Below the pieces are notes generated by a model that worked only from the letters and a program-made list of their open reading frames with translations, ran no database searches and had not been told where the DNA came from. A DNA stretch of 59,598 nt from Winogradskyella epiphytica (GTDB lineage Bacteria; Bacteroidota; Bacteroidia; Flavobacteriales; Flavobacteriaceae): NCBI RefSeq assembly GCF_003217215.1, contig NZ_QJTD01000008.1:1-59598 (forward strand). The letters run 5' to 3'. The position numbers were made by a program, and so were the translations under genes. The stretch's first letter is position 1. Each line of letters begins with the position of its first letter. Positions 28,737 through 38,992 of this stretch are shown here, in pieces.

Positions 28737-28767
28737 AAGCCCGAGCATTTTTGTTCGGGCTTTTTTT
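28737..28767 (+). terminator. Rho-independent attenuator in the tyrS leader
   Basis: AAGCCCGA (28737-28744) pairs with TCGGGCTT (28755-28762), followed by seven T. It lies 13 bp before the tyrS ATG and far from the preceding antiporter gene (220 bp after its stop). It is therefore better read as an attenuator for tyrS than as the end of that gene. An alternative pairing with 28670-28676 would block it. Confidence 0.8.
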
Positions 28768-28780
28768 ATTCTTAAAAATC

Positions 28781-29986
28781 ATGGAAACATTAAACAAATT
28801 AAAAGAAAACGTAGAAATTATTCTACCTGAAAATGGCTTGGACGAAAAGCTAAAACAAGCAAAAAAGGAAGGTAGATCACTCATTATTAAACTTGGCTTT
28901 GATCCGACGGCACCAGATTTGCATTTGGGACATGCCGTTATGCTTAAAAAATTAAAAGAGTTTCAAGACCTAGGCCATCAGATTGTGATTTTAGTTGGAA
29001 GTTTTACAGCACAGATTGGTGATCCTACAGGGAAAAACAAAAGCCGAAAACCTTTGAGTAATGAAGAAGTTCTTCATAATGCTGAAACTTATATTTCTCA
29101 ACTTTCAAAAATTATTGATGTAGAGAAAAGTAAAATCGTCTTCAATTCAGAGTGGTTAGACCAACTTTCTTCTTCAGAAATTATTCAAATTCTCTCTAAA
29201 GTAACGGTTGCTCAACTGATGCATAGAAATGATTTCAACAAACGGTTCACAGAAAACACTCCGATTGCCATGCACGAATTAGTATACCCAATTTTACAGG
29301 GTTTTGATTCTGTAAAGATTAATTGCGATATAGAAATGGGAGGTACAGACCAACTATTTAACTGTACGATGGGTCGTCAATTACAACAGACTTACGGAAT
29401 GGATCCGCAAACCGTAATGTGTATGCCTTTATTAAGAGGTTTAGATGGAAAAGAAAAAATGAGCAAGTCTTTAAATAATATTATTGGTTTAACCGATGCA
29501 CCCAATGATATGTTTGGTAAAACCATGTCGATACCTGATTCTTTAATTGAAGAGTTTTTAGATTTAACTACCAACTTTTCATTAGAAGAGAAACAAGAAC
29601 TTATAGAGCAATTAGCTAAGGGAGAAAACCCAATGAACCTTAAAAAATTAATTGCAAAAAACATTATTAGCCAATACCATGATGTAAAAGCAGCAGAAGA
29701 GGCTGAAGAATTTTTCGTTAATCAATTTCAAAGTCAAAAATTTGAAGAAAAAGTTTTCGAACCTGTAATGATAAGCTCTATTGAAGCTAAAAACCGCATT
29801 ACAAGCTTAGTTGAATTATGTAGTCAACTGAAAAACGATGTGTCTAAATCGGCCATAAGACGACTTATTGAAAGTGGTGCAGTTCAAATTAATAATGAAA
29901 AATTAACAAACCCTCTTATAGACATTCCATTACACCCGGAAACAAAAATCAAAATAGGGAAACGTAATTTCTACGAATTAAAATAA
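28781..29986 (+). CDS. tyrS: Tyrosyl-tRNA synthetase
   Basis: A 401-residue class I synthetase that charges tRNA-Tyr. The ATP site is present as FDPTAPDLHLGH (HIGH-type motif) and GKEKMSKSL (KMSKS). A C-terminal S4-type RNA-binding domain (DVSKSAIRRLIESGAVQINNEKLT) follows. The start at 28781 is used because the 10 codons open upstream lie in the terminator stem. An upstream leader peptide/attenuator pair suggests expression rises when tyrosine is short. The MGGTDQ tyrosine/tRNA region is intact. Confidence 0.95.
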   Translation: METLNKLKENVEIILPENGLDEKLKQAKKEGRSLIIKLGFDPTAPDLHLGHAVMLKKLKEFQDLGHQIVILVGSFTAQIGDPTGKNKSRKPLSNEEVLHNAETYISQLSKIIDVEKSKIVFNSEWLDQLSSSEIIQILSKVTVAQLMHRNDFNKRFTENTPIAMHELVYPILQGFDSVKINCDIEMGGTDQLFNCTMGRQLQQTYGMDPQTVMCMPLLRGLDGKEKMSKSLNNIIGLTDAPNDMFGKTMSIPDSLIEEFLDLTTNFSLEEKQELIEQLAKGENPMNLKKLIAKNIISQYHDVKAAEEAEEFFVNQFQSQKFEEKVFEPVMISSIEAKNRITSLVELCSQLKNDVSKSAIRRLIESGAVQINNEKLTNPLIDIPLHPETKIKIGKRNFYELK

Positions 29987-30005
29987 TACTATTCTAACTC
30001 AATTA

Positions 30006-30071
30006 TACAAGGCACTTCATATAGGACACAACAATTTATTCTGCATATATTTTTGTAAAAAGTGCCTTGTA
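30006..30071. repeat. 12-bp inverted repeat at the 3' end of the acyl-CoA synthetase gene
   Basis: TACAAGGCACTT (30006-30017) and AAGTGCCTTGTA (30060-30071) are perfect complements 42 bp apart between convergent genes. The right arm lies within the original 3' coding part of the acyl-CoA synthetase. It may act as a weak shared terminator, though no T run follows directly. Confidence 0.6.
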
Positions 30072-31787
30072 TTTATCTTTTATCACCTTTCGTTTCAGCT
30101 TTAAAGTTGGGGTGAGGTGTCCTGCTTCAATAGTCCATTCATCTGGTGTAATTTCAAATTTCTTAATGCGTTCCCAACGCCCTAAAGAAGTATTATACAA
30201 ATCAATCTCTTATTGAATTCTCGCTAACAGTTTTTCATCGGTGGTGATATCTATGATCTCATGATTATGTCTTAATGCCCATTCTTTCACAAATTCATAA
30301 TTAACCTGAATCAGTGCTGCTGGCATTTTATAACCTTCACCAATCACCATAATTTGTTCAATAAAACTGGACTGTTTCATGATATTTTCAATGATGGCGG
30401 GCGCAATATACTTTCCACCTGATGTCTTAAATATTTCTTTTTTACGGTCGGTAATTTTTAAAAAACCATCCTTACAAATTTCACCGATATCACCTGTATG
30501 TAAAAATCCATCTTTAATAGCTTCAGCTGTTTTTAGCTCATCTTTATAGTAGCCTTTTAAAACATTAGGACCTTTGATAAGGATTTCACCATCTTCGGCA
30601 ATTTTAGCTTCGACGCCTGGCAAAACTTTACCCACCGTTTTTAAACGCATATCACCTTTTTTATGACCATTCAAAGAGATAACACCAGACGATTCGGTCA
30701 TTCCATAGCCTTCATAAACCGGTAAGCCAGCAGCGGTAAACACTTTAATTAGTCGGTCTTGTAAAGGCGCTGACCCTGACACTAGAAACTTCACATTTCC
30801 TCCAAAAATTCCGCGCCACTTGCTAAAAATTAAGCGATCTGCTATTTTATGTTTTAAACCTCTTTTTTGATCAATTTCTGTCTGTTCTGCTAGTCGAACT
30901 GCCCAAAAGAACAAGGCTTTTTTCACACCTGAAAGTTCGTTTCCTTTGGCTATGATTTTATCGAATATCTTCTCTAACAAACGAGGAACAATCGGAAGAA
31001 AAACTGGTTTTACTTCTTGTAAATTATCGACTAATTTCTCTAAAGACTCCGCAAAGTAAATCTCAAAGCCCATATATTGATAATAGTACATCACCAAGCG
31101 TTCAAATACATGACTTATGGGTAAATAACTCACCATTGGCAAATATGGTTCATCTAAGTCTAATAGTTCCGAACACACGATGATAGAAAACAATAGTGCT
31201 TCATGAGTTATCATCACGCCTTTCGGTGTTCCCGTTGTGCCAGAGGTATAGATTATGGTGGCTAAATTTTCAGTGGATATATTTGATTTTCTTTTTTCAA
31301 CTTCTAAATGATGATCAACACTTTGTCCTGATTTTAATAAATAATCCCAATTAGTATCACATACGGAATTATTAAAACAAAAAATGGAGCTGACCTGTGT
31401 ATTCGCTTTTACTGACTCTACCTTGTCGTATAAATCCTTATTAGAAACGAAACATAATTTTGAATCGGAATGATTTAGAATAAATTCATAATCCTTAGTA
31501 GATAAGGTAGCATATAAGGGTACGCTAATAGCACCAACTTGTAAAAGCGCCATATCAAGAATATGCCATGCTACATTATTTTTTTCTGTTACAATGGCAA
31601 TTTTATCATCTGCTTGAACTCCTAACTCCACTAAAGCATTACTAATAATCGCAATTTGATTGCAATATTCTTTAGTACTCAAAGCCAACCACTCTCCTCC
31701 TACTTTAGTATTAAAAGCTTTTTCTTGTGGCGTGTGGCGTAGTTGATATTCTGGTAAATCGAATAGGCGCGTTAGGTGTTTAGGCAT
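30036..31787 (-). pseudogene. Long-chain acyl-CoA synthetase interrupted by one in-frame stop
   Basis: An AMP-forming acyl-CoA synthetase (FadD-like). Motifs include the P-loop TIIYTSGTTGTPKGVMITHE, the adenylate-binding VYEGYGMTESSG and FLHTGDIGEI, and FLKITDRKKEIFKTSGGKYIAP. The frame stops at TAA (30210-30212, codon 526), but the same frame continues without a break for 57 more residues (EIDLYNTSLGRWERIKKFE..., then LTPTLKLKRKVIKDKY) to a second TAA at 30036, exactly the C-terminus expected of a ~583-residue enzyme. The downstream part includes the LTPTLKLKR segment with the catalytic lysine of the family. A single GAA-to-TAA change would explain it. The truncated product would be inactive unless the stop is read through or is a base-calling error. 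Confidence 0.85.
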
Positions 31788-31805
31788 TCTCTAGGATGTT
31801 TATAA

Positions 31806-32864
31806 TTAGCTAAAGGTTTTGAAAGGTGCATTGTAGGTCTGTATATTCTTATTCTTTATTATAGTCGAATTAAAGACTTGACGATCTTGTATGTGTTGAT
31901 GTTGATTCACCTCTTCTATTTCTAAAATTGGAGATAAACAATTATCGTGATTTTTACTCAGACTCACCCATTCATCCCTTGATTTTGTTTTAAAAAGTGT
32001 TTCTAAGTCTTTTTTAGGGAAGACTCCATTGATAAGTTCTTTATCTGATGTGGCTTTCCAACTTGGCTTTTCAACCATATCACAGAAGTCATTCCAAAAC
32101 TTCAATTCTAAGGCACCCAATGCGATCCATTTGCCATCGGAACATTCATAAACATTATAATTAACCATCATTCCACTTAATATTGGCAGTTTTTTATAAG
32201 ATACGCCGCCCTGAGAAATTCCATGAGCAATTGCAGTTAAAGGCAAGCTTGCATATAATAAACTTAAATCTATATATTGAGGTTTATTTTGCAACTTCTG
32301 AGCCAGCAGTCCCGAAGTACAAGCCGAAAGCAACATATAAGAACCTCCAGCAATATCGGCAATTTGAAAACCAGGAATTACAGGTTTTCCTTCCGCATCT
32401 CTGTTTAAATCTAGCAAGCCTGCCGTTGCTAAATAATTGATATCGTGACCTGCTTTGTTGTGTAAATGTCCTTTTTGTCCATAACCTGTCACGGAGACGT
32501 AGACAATATTAGGATTGATCTTTTTTGTATTGTCAAAATCCAATTTAAAACTAGTCATTGCTCCTGGTCGGAATTGCTCAATTAATACATCTGCTTTGGC
32601 AATTAATTCGCTGACTTTTTGATACCCTTCTTCAGTTTCATAGTCGATAATAAGCTGTTCTTTAGAATGATTCATCGCATGAAACAGCACAGAGTTATCA
32701 TCGATTTTAGGTTCATAAAAACGTGTATAATCTAATCGATTAGGACTTTCGATTTTAATCACTATAGCACCAAGTTGACTTAATAAATGAGTTCCTAAAG
32801 GCCCTGGTAATAGGCGAGTAAAATCAATTATGGTTATACCTTCTAATGGTTTTGTTTCTTGCAT
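31806..32864 (-). CDS. CaiB/BaiF family CoA-transferase (alpha-methylacyl-CoA racemase-like)
   Basis: A 352-residue class III CoA-transferase family protein. The opening LEGITIIDFTRLLPGPLGTHLLSQLGAIVIKIESP is diagnostic, and GHDINYLATAGLL matches the region with the catalytic Asp/His of alpha-methylacyl-CoA racemase. It may racemise branched acyl-CoA or swap CoA between acids. It lies upstream of the acyl-CoA synthetase gene (18-bp gap) in a fatty-acid degradation region. Confidence 0.85.
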   Translation of the reverse strand: MQETKPLEGITIIDFTRLLPGPLGTHLLSQLGAIVIKIESPNRLDYTRFYEPKIDDNSVLFHAMNHSKEQLIIDYETEEGYQKVSELIAKADVLIEQFRPGAMTSFKLDFDNTKKINPNIVYVSVTGYGQKGHLHNKAGHDINYLATAGLLDLNRDAEGKPVIPGFQIADIAGGSYMLLSACTSGLLAQKLQNKPQYIDLSLLYASLPLTAIAHGISQGGVSYKKLPILSGMMVNYNVYECSDGKWIALGALELKFWNDFCDMVEKPSWKATSDKELINGVFPKKDLETLFKTKSRDEWVSLSKNHDNCLSPILEIEEVNQHQHIQDRQVFNSTIIKNKNIQTYNAPFKTFS

Positions 32865-32989
32865 AAATATTTAATTTGTTTGGGGTGATTATGGTTAACG
32901 GAGTCTTGAATTGAGTGATTTATGGAGGCGAAAATTATTTCCTGTAAGGATTGTTGAAGACACTTATAAACTAATGAGCAAAAGGGAAA

Positions 32990-33530
32990 AAGACACTAAT
33001 TTCACTTAACTAGCAACTCTTAACTATCAACTAAAAACTCATACTGACACTAATTTCACGAATTATCACTAATGACTAAAAACTCACCTCTAAAAACTCA
33101 AACTAACTTTAATTTCACTAATCTCCACTAACGACTCAAAACTATAGCCTAAAAACTCATACTGACACTAATTTCACTTAACTAGCAACTCTTAACTATC
33201 AACTAAAAACTAATACAGACACTAATTTCACTAATCCCCACTAATAACTAAAAACTTACCTCTAAAAACTCAAACTAACTTTAATTTCACTAATCTCCAC
33301 TAACGACTCAAAACTATAGCCTAAAAACTAAAATAGACACTAATTTCACTTAACTAGCAACTCTTAACTATCAACTAAAAACTATTACAGACACTAATTT
33401 CCCTAATTCCCACTAATGACTCAAAACTATAGCTTAAAAACTAACAACGACATGAATTTCACTAATGTTCACTAATACACTAACAACTCAAAACTACAGC
33501 CTACAAACTAATAGCTTTCAACCAATTAAG
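32990..33530. repeat. About three tandem copies of a ~172-bp repeat
   Basis: The block beginning TTCACTTAACTAGCAACTCT recurs at 33001, 33172 and 33345 (periods 171 and 173 bp). Inside each unit, shorter near-copies of phrases such as ACTAATTTCACTAATC and CAAAACTATAGCCTAAAAAC appear, so the unit itself grew from smaller repeats. The plus strand has very few G, a marked skew. It fills the gap between the CoA-transferase and acyl-CoA dehydrogenase genes. No ORF or terminator stem was found in it. Confidence 0.9.
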
Positions 33531-33539
33531 CTCTTATTG

Positions 33540-34742
33540 TTATTTCTTTTTTTGCTTCATCGCTTTCATTTGTGCAAACAACTCTTTAAATAATCCTCTT
33601 GCCACAACAACTTTCATAATTTCGTTAGTACCGGCATAAATTCTTGCGACACGATTATCGGCATACATTCTTGCTATAGGATATTCCCACATATAGCCGT
33701 AACCACCAAACAACTGCAAACATTCATCAACTACTTTTCCGTGCATATCTGTGGCTGAAAACTTAGCCATAGAGGCACTTTCTGCAGATAGGTTGTGGTT
33801 TGCTAAATCTTCAGTACAACGATCTACAAAAGCTTGGTGAATTTGTAATTGCGCTGCAGCTTCAACTAATTTAAATTGGGTGTTTTGAAATCCTGCGATC
33901 GGTTGTTTAAAAGCTGTTCTTGTAGATGTATACGCTATGGTATCTTCGATTGCGCCTTCTGCCCCGCCAATGGCCGCCAATGCCACTGACAAACGTTCTC
34001 GAGCTAATTCGGTCATCATAATTTTAAAACCCTGTCCTTCTTCTCCTAGTAAATTTTCTTTAGGCACTTTTACATTATCAAAAAACAATTCACATGTATC
34101 TTGGGCTTTCATTCCAATTTTTTTGAATGGCACGCCTTTTTCGAAACCATCCCACTTACTTTCCATAATCAGTAATGAAACTCCCTCTTCTGGCGTCCCT
34201 GAATTTGTTTTTACTGCCACAATAGCCATATCTGATAAATAACCATTGGTTATAAATGTTTTCTGTCCGTTTACCACATAATGATCACCTTTATCTACCG
34301 CAGTTGTCCGAAGCGCTTGTAAGTCTGAACCACAATTCGGTTCTGTCATTCCAATAGCTGTAATCATCTCGCCCGTAGCCATGGTTGGCAAATACTTTTC
34401 CTTTTGAGCATCTGTTCCCCATTTAAAAATATAAGGCGCCACAATATCCGAGTGTAATGAAAAACCAGGACCGCTAATTCCTTTTTTTGCGAATTCTTCG
34501 ATTAATAAAGCACTAAAGCTAAAATCTAATCCAGAGCCACCATATTTCTCAGGCATATCCATACACAGCAAACCCAAATCACCAGCTCTTTTCCATATAT
34601 CCCGACTAACCATACCATCTTTTTCCCAGGTCTCTACATGAAGTTCAATTTCATTTGTAATGAAATCCTGAATCATTCCTTGCATCATTTTATGTTCTTC
34701 CGATGCATATATTTTTCGTTCTAATAATACGTTTTGTAACAT
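33540..34742 (-). CDS. Acyl-CoA dehydrogenase
   Basis: A 400-residue FAD-dependent acyl-CoA dehydrogenase, the first step of beta-oxidation. ITAIGMTEPNCGSDLQALRTTA (FAD/substrate contact), RLSVALAAIGGAEGAIEDTIAY, LQLFGGYGYMWEYPIARMYADNRVARIYAGTNEIM (with the usual catalytic base area at the C-terminus) are present. It lies 29 bp downstream of the FadJ-like gene in the operon fadI-fadJ-acd. Confidence 0.92.
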   Translation of the reverse strand: MLQNVLLERKIYASEEHKMMQGMIQDFITNEIELHVETWEKDGMVSRDIWKRAGDLGLLCMDMPEKYGGSGLDFSFSALLIEEFAKKGISGPGFSLHSDIVAPYIFKWGTDAQKEKYLPTMATGEMITAIGMTEPNCGSDLQALRTTAVDKGDHYVVNGQKTFITNGYLSDMAIVAVKTNSGTPEEGVSLLIMESKWDGFEKGVPFKKIGMKAQDTCELFFDNVKVPKENLLGEEGQGFKIMMTELARERLSVALAAIGGAEGAIEDTIAYTSTRTAFKQPIAGFQNTQFKLVEAAAQLQIHQAFVDRCTEDLANHNLSAESASMAKFSATDMHGKVVDECLQLFGGYGYMWEYPIARMYADNRVARIYAGTNEIMKVVVARGLFKELFAQMKAMKQKKK

Positions 34743-34771
34743 AGCTGATTGATTTTGCTGTTTATAATATT

Positions 34772-36913
34772 TTAGTTTTTATAATACACACGCTGACTTC
34801 CTGCTTTTTCAATGCGTTCTAAAAGTGATGCTGGAAGTTGAAAACGCTCACCATGTTTATTAGCTAAAATAGCGGCATAGTCTCTAAATTCTTGCGCGCC
34901 TATATAATCGATATAAGACATGACACCACCTGTATGAACTGGAAATCCAAGTCCTAAAATCGATCCAATATCCGCGTCTCTCGGGTCATTTAAAACACCG
35001 CTATCCAAACATTTATAAGAATCAATCACCATAGCAAACAATAGGCGTCTTCCTATTTCTTCCTCATCATAATCCTCTACTGTAGGGTAAATTCTGCTCC
35101 ATTCTTCCCATATATATTTTTTCGCTCCCTTTGGGTATTCATAAAACCCTCTGCCTTCTTTCTTTCCTGGTCTTTTATGGGTATGAACTATAGTAGAAAT
35201 TGTTTTCTCTAATTCCTTTTCAAAGTCCGTCAAACTAGGATCTTCAGACATGATATCTAACATGAGTTTCAAATTCACCTCATCTGAAATTGCAAGTGGT
35301 CCTACTGGCATGCCTATTTTTTTCGCCACATTTTCTATAACTGCAGGCGGAATTCCTTCCGTCAACATAGTAATACCTTCATTTACAAACTTCCCAAATA
35401 CACGAGATGTAAAGAAGCCACGACCATCATTTACTACTATTGGCACTTTCCTAATTTTAGTCACGTAATCTATAGCTGCAGCTAAAGTTTCATCGGAAGT
35501 TTCTTTACCAACTATAACCTCAACTAATGGCATTTTATCTACTGGTGAAAAGAAATGTAAACCAATAAATTTATCAGGTTTTGAAGAAGCTTTAGCCAAA
35601 GTTGAAATTGGTATGGTAGACGTATTACTCGCGTAAATGACCTCTGGTTTTATCACGGCTTCCGTTTCTTTTGTGACTGTATTTTTCAACTGTTCATTTT
35701 CAAAAACCGCTTCAATAATTAAATCACAATCCTTTAAATCGTTGACACTTTCAGATGGAATGATATGTTCTAAAATAGCTGAGGACTTTTCTTGTGTCGA
35801 TCTGCCCTTCTCTATTTTTGACTGTTCTATTTTGGAAGCGTAACCTTTCCCTCGTTCCGCACCTTCTAAAGATACATCTTTCAGTACCACATCTAATCCC
35901 GCTTTAGCAGAAACATAGGCGATTCCTGCGCCCATCATTCCCGCTCCTAAAACACCAATTTTTTGATAGCTTACAGGTTCAAAACCTTTTGGCTTGGCCT
36001 TTCCTCTAGCAGCATCACCTATAAAAATAAATGAGGCCCGAATGATATTTTTAGTTTCCTTTCTAAACAAAGTATCTACAAAATAACGCGCTTCAACTTC
36101 TAGGGCTTTATCGATTCCTGTAGAACTACCATGATATAATGCACTCAATACATTTTTAATATTAGGCATATTGCCGTGAGTGGTTTTATAAGCCATAGCA
36201 TTAGACACGGAGTAAAACTCATTAACTCCAGACACTTGCCCAATTCCATTCGGCGTTCCTGGAACCACAAAACGTTTCTCATCCCAAGGTTGCTTAACTT
36301 CTGGATGTTTTAATATCCATGCTTTAGCTAATGCGGTTATATCCTCTTCTGGCGAACATAATTCATTAACTAATTTATCTTTTAAGGCTTGTTCTGCTGT
36401 TAATTTTCGCGACTGGGTAATATATTCTATAGATTTTCTAGCACCTAACATACGTAAAAAACGCTGTGTTCCTCCTGCGCCAGGAAATAATCCAACCGAA
36501 CATTCCACCAATCCAATTCTGTTTTTAGGATGATTAGTCATAATTCGATAATTACAAGCTAAAGCGATTTCCAATCCTCCACCTAAGGCTAGACCATTTA
36601 TGGTTGCTACCACAGGTTTAGTGGAAAGTTCTAATTGTCGCATAGAGCGATGAGTTTTCATAAGCATCTCAAAGCACGCTTCTTTGGACTCTTCATAATT
36701 TAAAAACCACTTTAAATCGCCTCCCGAAATAAAATCTCTTTTTGCCGAATTGATGATAATCCCATTTACTGAATCGTCTGTAGTTGCTTTATCTACAGCT
36801 GTAAAGAATTCCATGATAGTGGCTTCATTCATGATATTTACTGGAGAATTGGCGACATCCCATGTTATAAAAGCGACGCCATCTGTATCTATTGAATATT
36901 TAATATGTTGCAT
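34772..36913 (-). CDS. Fused enoyl-CoA hydratase / 3-hydroxyacyl-CoA dehydrogenase (FadJ/FadB type)
   Basis: A 713-residue bifunctional beta-oxidation enzyme. The N-terminal crotonase domain holds [20 protein letters not shown] and [20 protein letters not shown] with the two catalytic Glu. A Rossmann domain follows ([55 protein letters not shown] with the catalytic His) and two C-terminal helical dimerisation domains. Start taken at 36913 (MQHIKYSID); 11 further upstream codons do not look conserved. It begins 20 bp after the thiolase stop. Confidence 0.93.
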   Translation of the reverse strand: MQHIKYSIDTDGVAFITWDVANSPVNIMNEATIMEFFTAVDKATTDDSVNGIIINSAKRDFISGGDLKWFLNYEESKEACFEMLMKTHRSMRQLELSTKPVVATINGLALGGGLEIALACNYRIMTNHPKNRIGLVECSVGLFPGAGGTQRFLRMLGARKSIEYITQSRKLTAEQALKDKLVNELCSPEEDITALAKAWILKHPEVKQPWDEKRFVVPGTPNGIGQVSGVNEFYSVSNAMAYKTTHGNMPNIKNVLSALYHGSSTGIDKALEVEARYFVDTLFRKETKNIIRASFIFIGDAARGKAKPKGFEPVSYQKIGVLGAGMMGAGIAYVSAKAGLDVVLKDVSLEGAERGKGYASKIEQSKIEKGRSTQEKSSAILEHIIPSESVNDLKDCDLIIEAVFENEQLKNTVTKETEAVIKPEVIYASNTSTIPISTLAKASSKPDKFIGLHFFSPVDKMPLVEVIVGKETSDETLAAAIDYVTKIRKVPIVVNDGRGFFTSRVFGKFVNEGITMLTEGIPPAVIENVAKKIGMPVGPLAISDEVNLKLMLDIMSEDPSLTDFEKELEKTISTIVHTHKRPGKKEGRGFYEYPKGAKKYIWEEWSRIYPTVEDYDEEEIGRRLLFAMVIDSYKCLDSGVLNDPRDADIGSILGLGFPVHTGGVMSYIDYIGAQEFRDYAAILANKHGERFQLPASLLERIEKAGSQRVYYKN

Positions 36914-36932
36914 TTTGTCTTTGGTTTTTCGG

Positions 36933-38132
36933 TTATACACGTTCAATTATTGTAGCAATACCCATTCCTCCACCAACACAAAGTGTTGCTAAAGCCGTGC
37001 TTTTATCTTGCTGCTCGAGTTCATCTAAGGCGGTTCCTAAAATCATACAACCTGTAGCTCCTAGTGGGTGTCCCATTGCAATGGCTCCTCCGTTCACATT
37101 GACTATTGAATGATCGATTTTCAGGTTTTCCATAAGACGTAGTGGCACGACTGCAAAAGCTTCATTCACTTCCCATAAATCAATATCAGAAGCTGTCATT
37201 CCCGCTTTTTTCAATGCTTTCTTGGTTGCTGGAGTTGGACCCTCTAACATGATTAATGGTTCTGAACCAATTATAGATCCCATTTTGATCTTCGCTCTTG
37301 GTTTTAAACCTAGTTTCTCCCCAATTTCTTTAGTTCCGATTAACATTAACCCAGCACCATCAACTAATCCAGATGAATTTCCGGCATGATGCACGTGATT
37401 GATTCGTTCTACTTCAACATAGGTATCTAAGGCGGTTTGATTAAATAACATCTCCCCCATTTTTTCAAAAGACGGATTCAATTTACCTAAAGCTTCTAAA
37501 GTGGTATTCGCACGAATATATTCGTCCTTTGATAAAATTTCTAAACCATTGATATCCTTAACTGGTATAATTGATTTATTGAAGGCCTTTTTTGCCCAAG
37601 CTGCTGTAGCTCTTTTTTGGGACTCTACAGCAAATTTGTCGACATCGTTACGTGAATAGCCGTATTTGGTCGCGATTAAATCTGCAGAAATACCTTGAGG
37701 AACAAATTTCCCAAATGCCGCATCAGGTTCCATCACCCATGCCGAACCATCGATACCCATTGGTACTCTTGACATCGACTCTACGCCTCCTGCTATAATC
37801 AAATCGGACCATCCCGATCTAACACGAGCAGCAGCCTGATTAACCGCTTCTAGCCCCGATGCGCAGTATCTATTTAGTGAAACAGCTGCTAAATGATCGC
37901 CATAATTAGCCACTTGAGCCGCAACTTTAGCAATATTACCACCTTGTTCACCGGCTTGGGTGACACAGCCTAAAACCAAATCTTCAACATAAGAAGTATC
38001 TAGGTTATTTCGCTCTTTTAAGGCAGAAAGTAAAGTGGTTACTAATTGTACAGGACTTACTTGAGATAAACTCCCTAATTGTTTTCCGATGCCTCTTGGC
38101 GTTCTTACAGAATCATAAATATATGCATCCAT
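36933..38132 (-). CDS. Acetyl-CoA C-acyltransferase (thiolase, FadA/FadI type)
   Basis: A 399-residue thiolase. The nucleophilic Cys is in [18 protein letters not shown], the second half has [30 protein letters not shown] (His) and the C-terminal [13 protein letters not shown] with the acid/base Cys. It cleaves 3-ketoacyl-CoA in the last step of beta-oxidation. First gene of the fad operon, with a palindrome 20 bp upstream of its start. Confidence 0.94.
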   Translation of the reverse strand: MDAYIYDSVRTPRGIGKQLGSLSQVSPVQLVTTLLSALKERNNLDTSYVEDLVLGCVTQAGEQGGNIAKVAAQVANYGDHLAAVSLNRYCASGLEAVNQAAARVRSGWSDLIIAGGVESMSRVPMGIDGSAWVMEPDAAFGKFVPQGISADLIATKYGYSRNDVDKFAVESQKRATAAWAKKAFNKSIIPVKDINGLEILSKDEYIRANTTLEALGKLNPSFEKMGEMLFNQTALDTYVEVERINHVHHAGNSSGLVDGAGLMLIGTKEIGEKLGLKPRAKIKMGSIIGSEPLIMLEGPTPATKKALKKAGMTASDIDLWEVNEAFAVVPLRLMENLKIDHSIVNVNGGAIAMGHPLGATGCMILGTALDELEQQDKSTALATLCVGGGMGIATIIERV

Positions 38133-38152
38133 CTATTGATTATTTTTTAAAC

Positions 38153-38203
38153 GTTACTAGGTGGTAACATATAGGATAAAAAAATATGTGACCACATGGT
38201 TAC
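38153..38203. promoter_or_regulatory. Two TetR-type operator-like palindromes in the divergent fad/transglutaminase region
   Basis: GTTACTAGGTGGTAAC (38153-38168) and GTGACCACATGGTTAC (38188-38203) are each near-perfect palindromes. The second, read on the other strand (GTAACCATGTGGTCAC), aligns with the first as GTnACyAnGTGGTnAC. Centres are 35 bp apart. They lie 20-71 bp upstream of the thiolase start and ahead of the transglutaminase-tetR pair, so the encoded TetR protein is the natural candidate to bind both and repress fatty-acid degradation. Confidence 0.6.
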
Positions 38204-38329
38204 AAATCTATACTAAAGAATTATCTTTGTCAAATAAAATAGTCGTAAATTTTATAAACCTAATAATTGTTATAGTATTTTCTCATTGTAAGTTACAGCT
38301 AATCTTATTATTATCAAAACACAATTTAT

Positions 38330-38992
38330 ATGAAACCTACATATTTAGAAGAGAATAGTAATTTTGACTTTTCTTCAGCTGCCATTCAAGATTTAATAGA
38401 AAAAATAAGTGATGGTAACGATTCCGATTCGCCTTTAGCCTTTGCATTAAAAGCTTATTATTATATTCGAGATGCATGGCCTTACAATCCTTATCGTTTT
38501 AGTTTAATTGAAGACGATTGGAAAGCCTCAGAAATTAGCACACATCAAAGTGGACATTGTTTGGATAAAGCAATTTTACTAATCAGTGTTTTACGTGGCA
38601 AAAATATTCCAGCCCGATTAGGATTAGCCAAGGTAAAAAATCATATTGCTGTTGAAGATATTGTGGAGAAGTTTGGAAATGATGTCCTCGTACCACATGG
38701 CTATGTTGAAATTTTTCTAAATGGCAAATGGGTGAAGGCCACTCCGGCTTTCAATAAAACCTTATGTGAAAAGTTGAAAGTTGAGCCCTTAGATTTTGAT
38801 GGTGTGAATGATTCCTTGTTTCAACCCTATATGGCTTCAAATGACATAAAATTTATGGAGTACATCGAAGACTATGGAACTTTTGATCATGTGCCATTAG
38901 CTTATATGTTTCAATTAATGAAAGACACCTATCCAGCCTTAGAGGAACGTCAAATTGAATTAGGTGTAGTATTAAATTTATCAAAGTTATAA
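38330..38992 (+). CDS. Transglutaminase-like cysteine protease domain protein
   Basis: A 220-residue cytoplasmic protein with a transglutaminase-like core: STHQSGHCLDKAILLISVLRGKNIPARLGLA carries the catalytic Cys, VPHGYVEIFLNGKWVKATPAFN the His and the third residue region. Its last base is the first base of the following tetR ATG (TAATG), so the two are translationally coupled. Function in fatty-acid control is not known. Confidence 0.8.
   Translation: MKPTYLEENSNFDFSSAAIQDLIEKISDGNDSDSPLAFALKAYYYIRDAWPYNPYRFSLIEDDWKASEISTHQSGHCLDKAILLISVLRGKNIPARLGLAKVKNHIAVEDIVEKFGNDVLVPHGYVEIFLNGKWVKATPAFNKTLCEKLKVEPLDFDGVNDSLFQPYMASNDIKFMEYIEDYGTFDHVPLAYMFQLMKDTYPALEERQIELGVVLNLSKL

Noticed and set aside
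28605..28780. T-box riboswitch upstream of tyrS
   Set aside because: No T-box consensus or specifier stem is seen, and the leader is too short. The Tyr-rich ORF plus terminator explain the region better.
32990..33530. Tandem repeat at 33 kb as CRISPR
   Set aside because: Period is ~172 bp with nested degenerate sub-repeats and no unique spacers.
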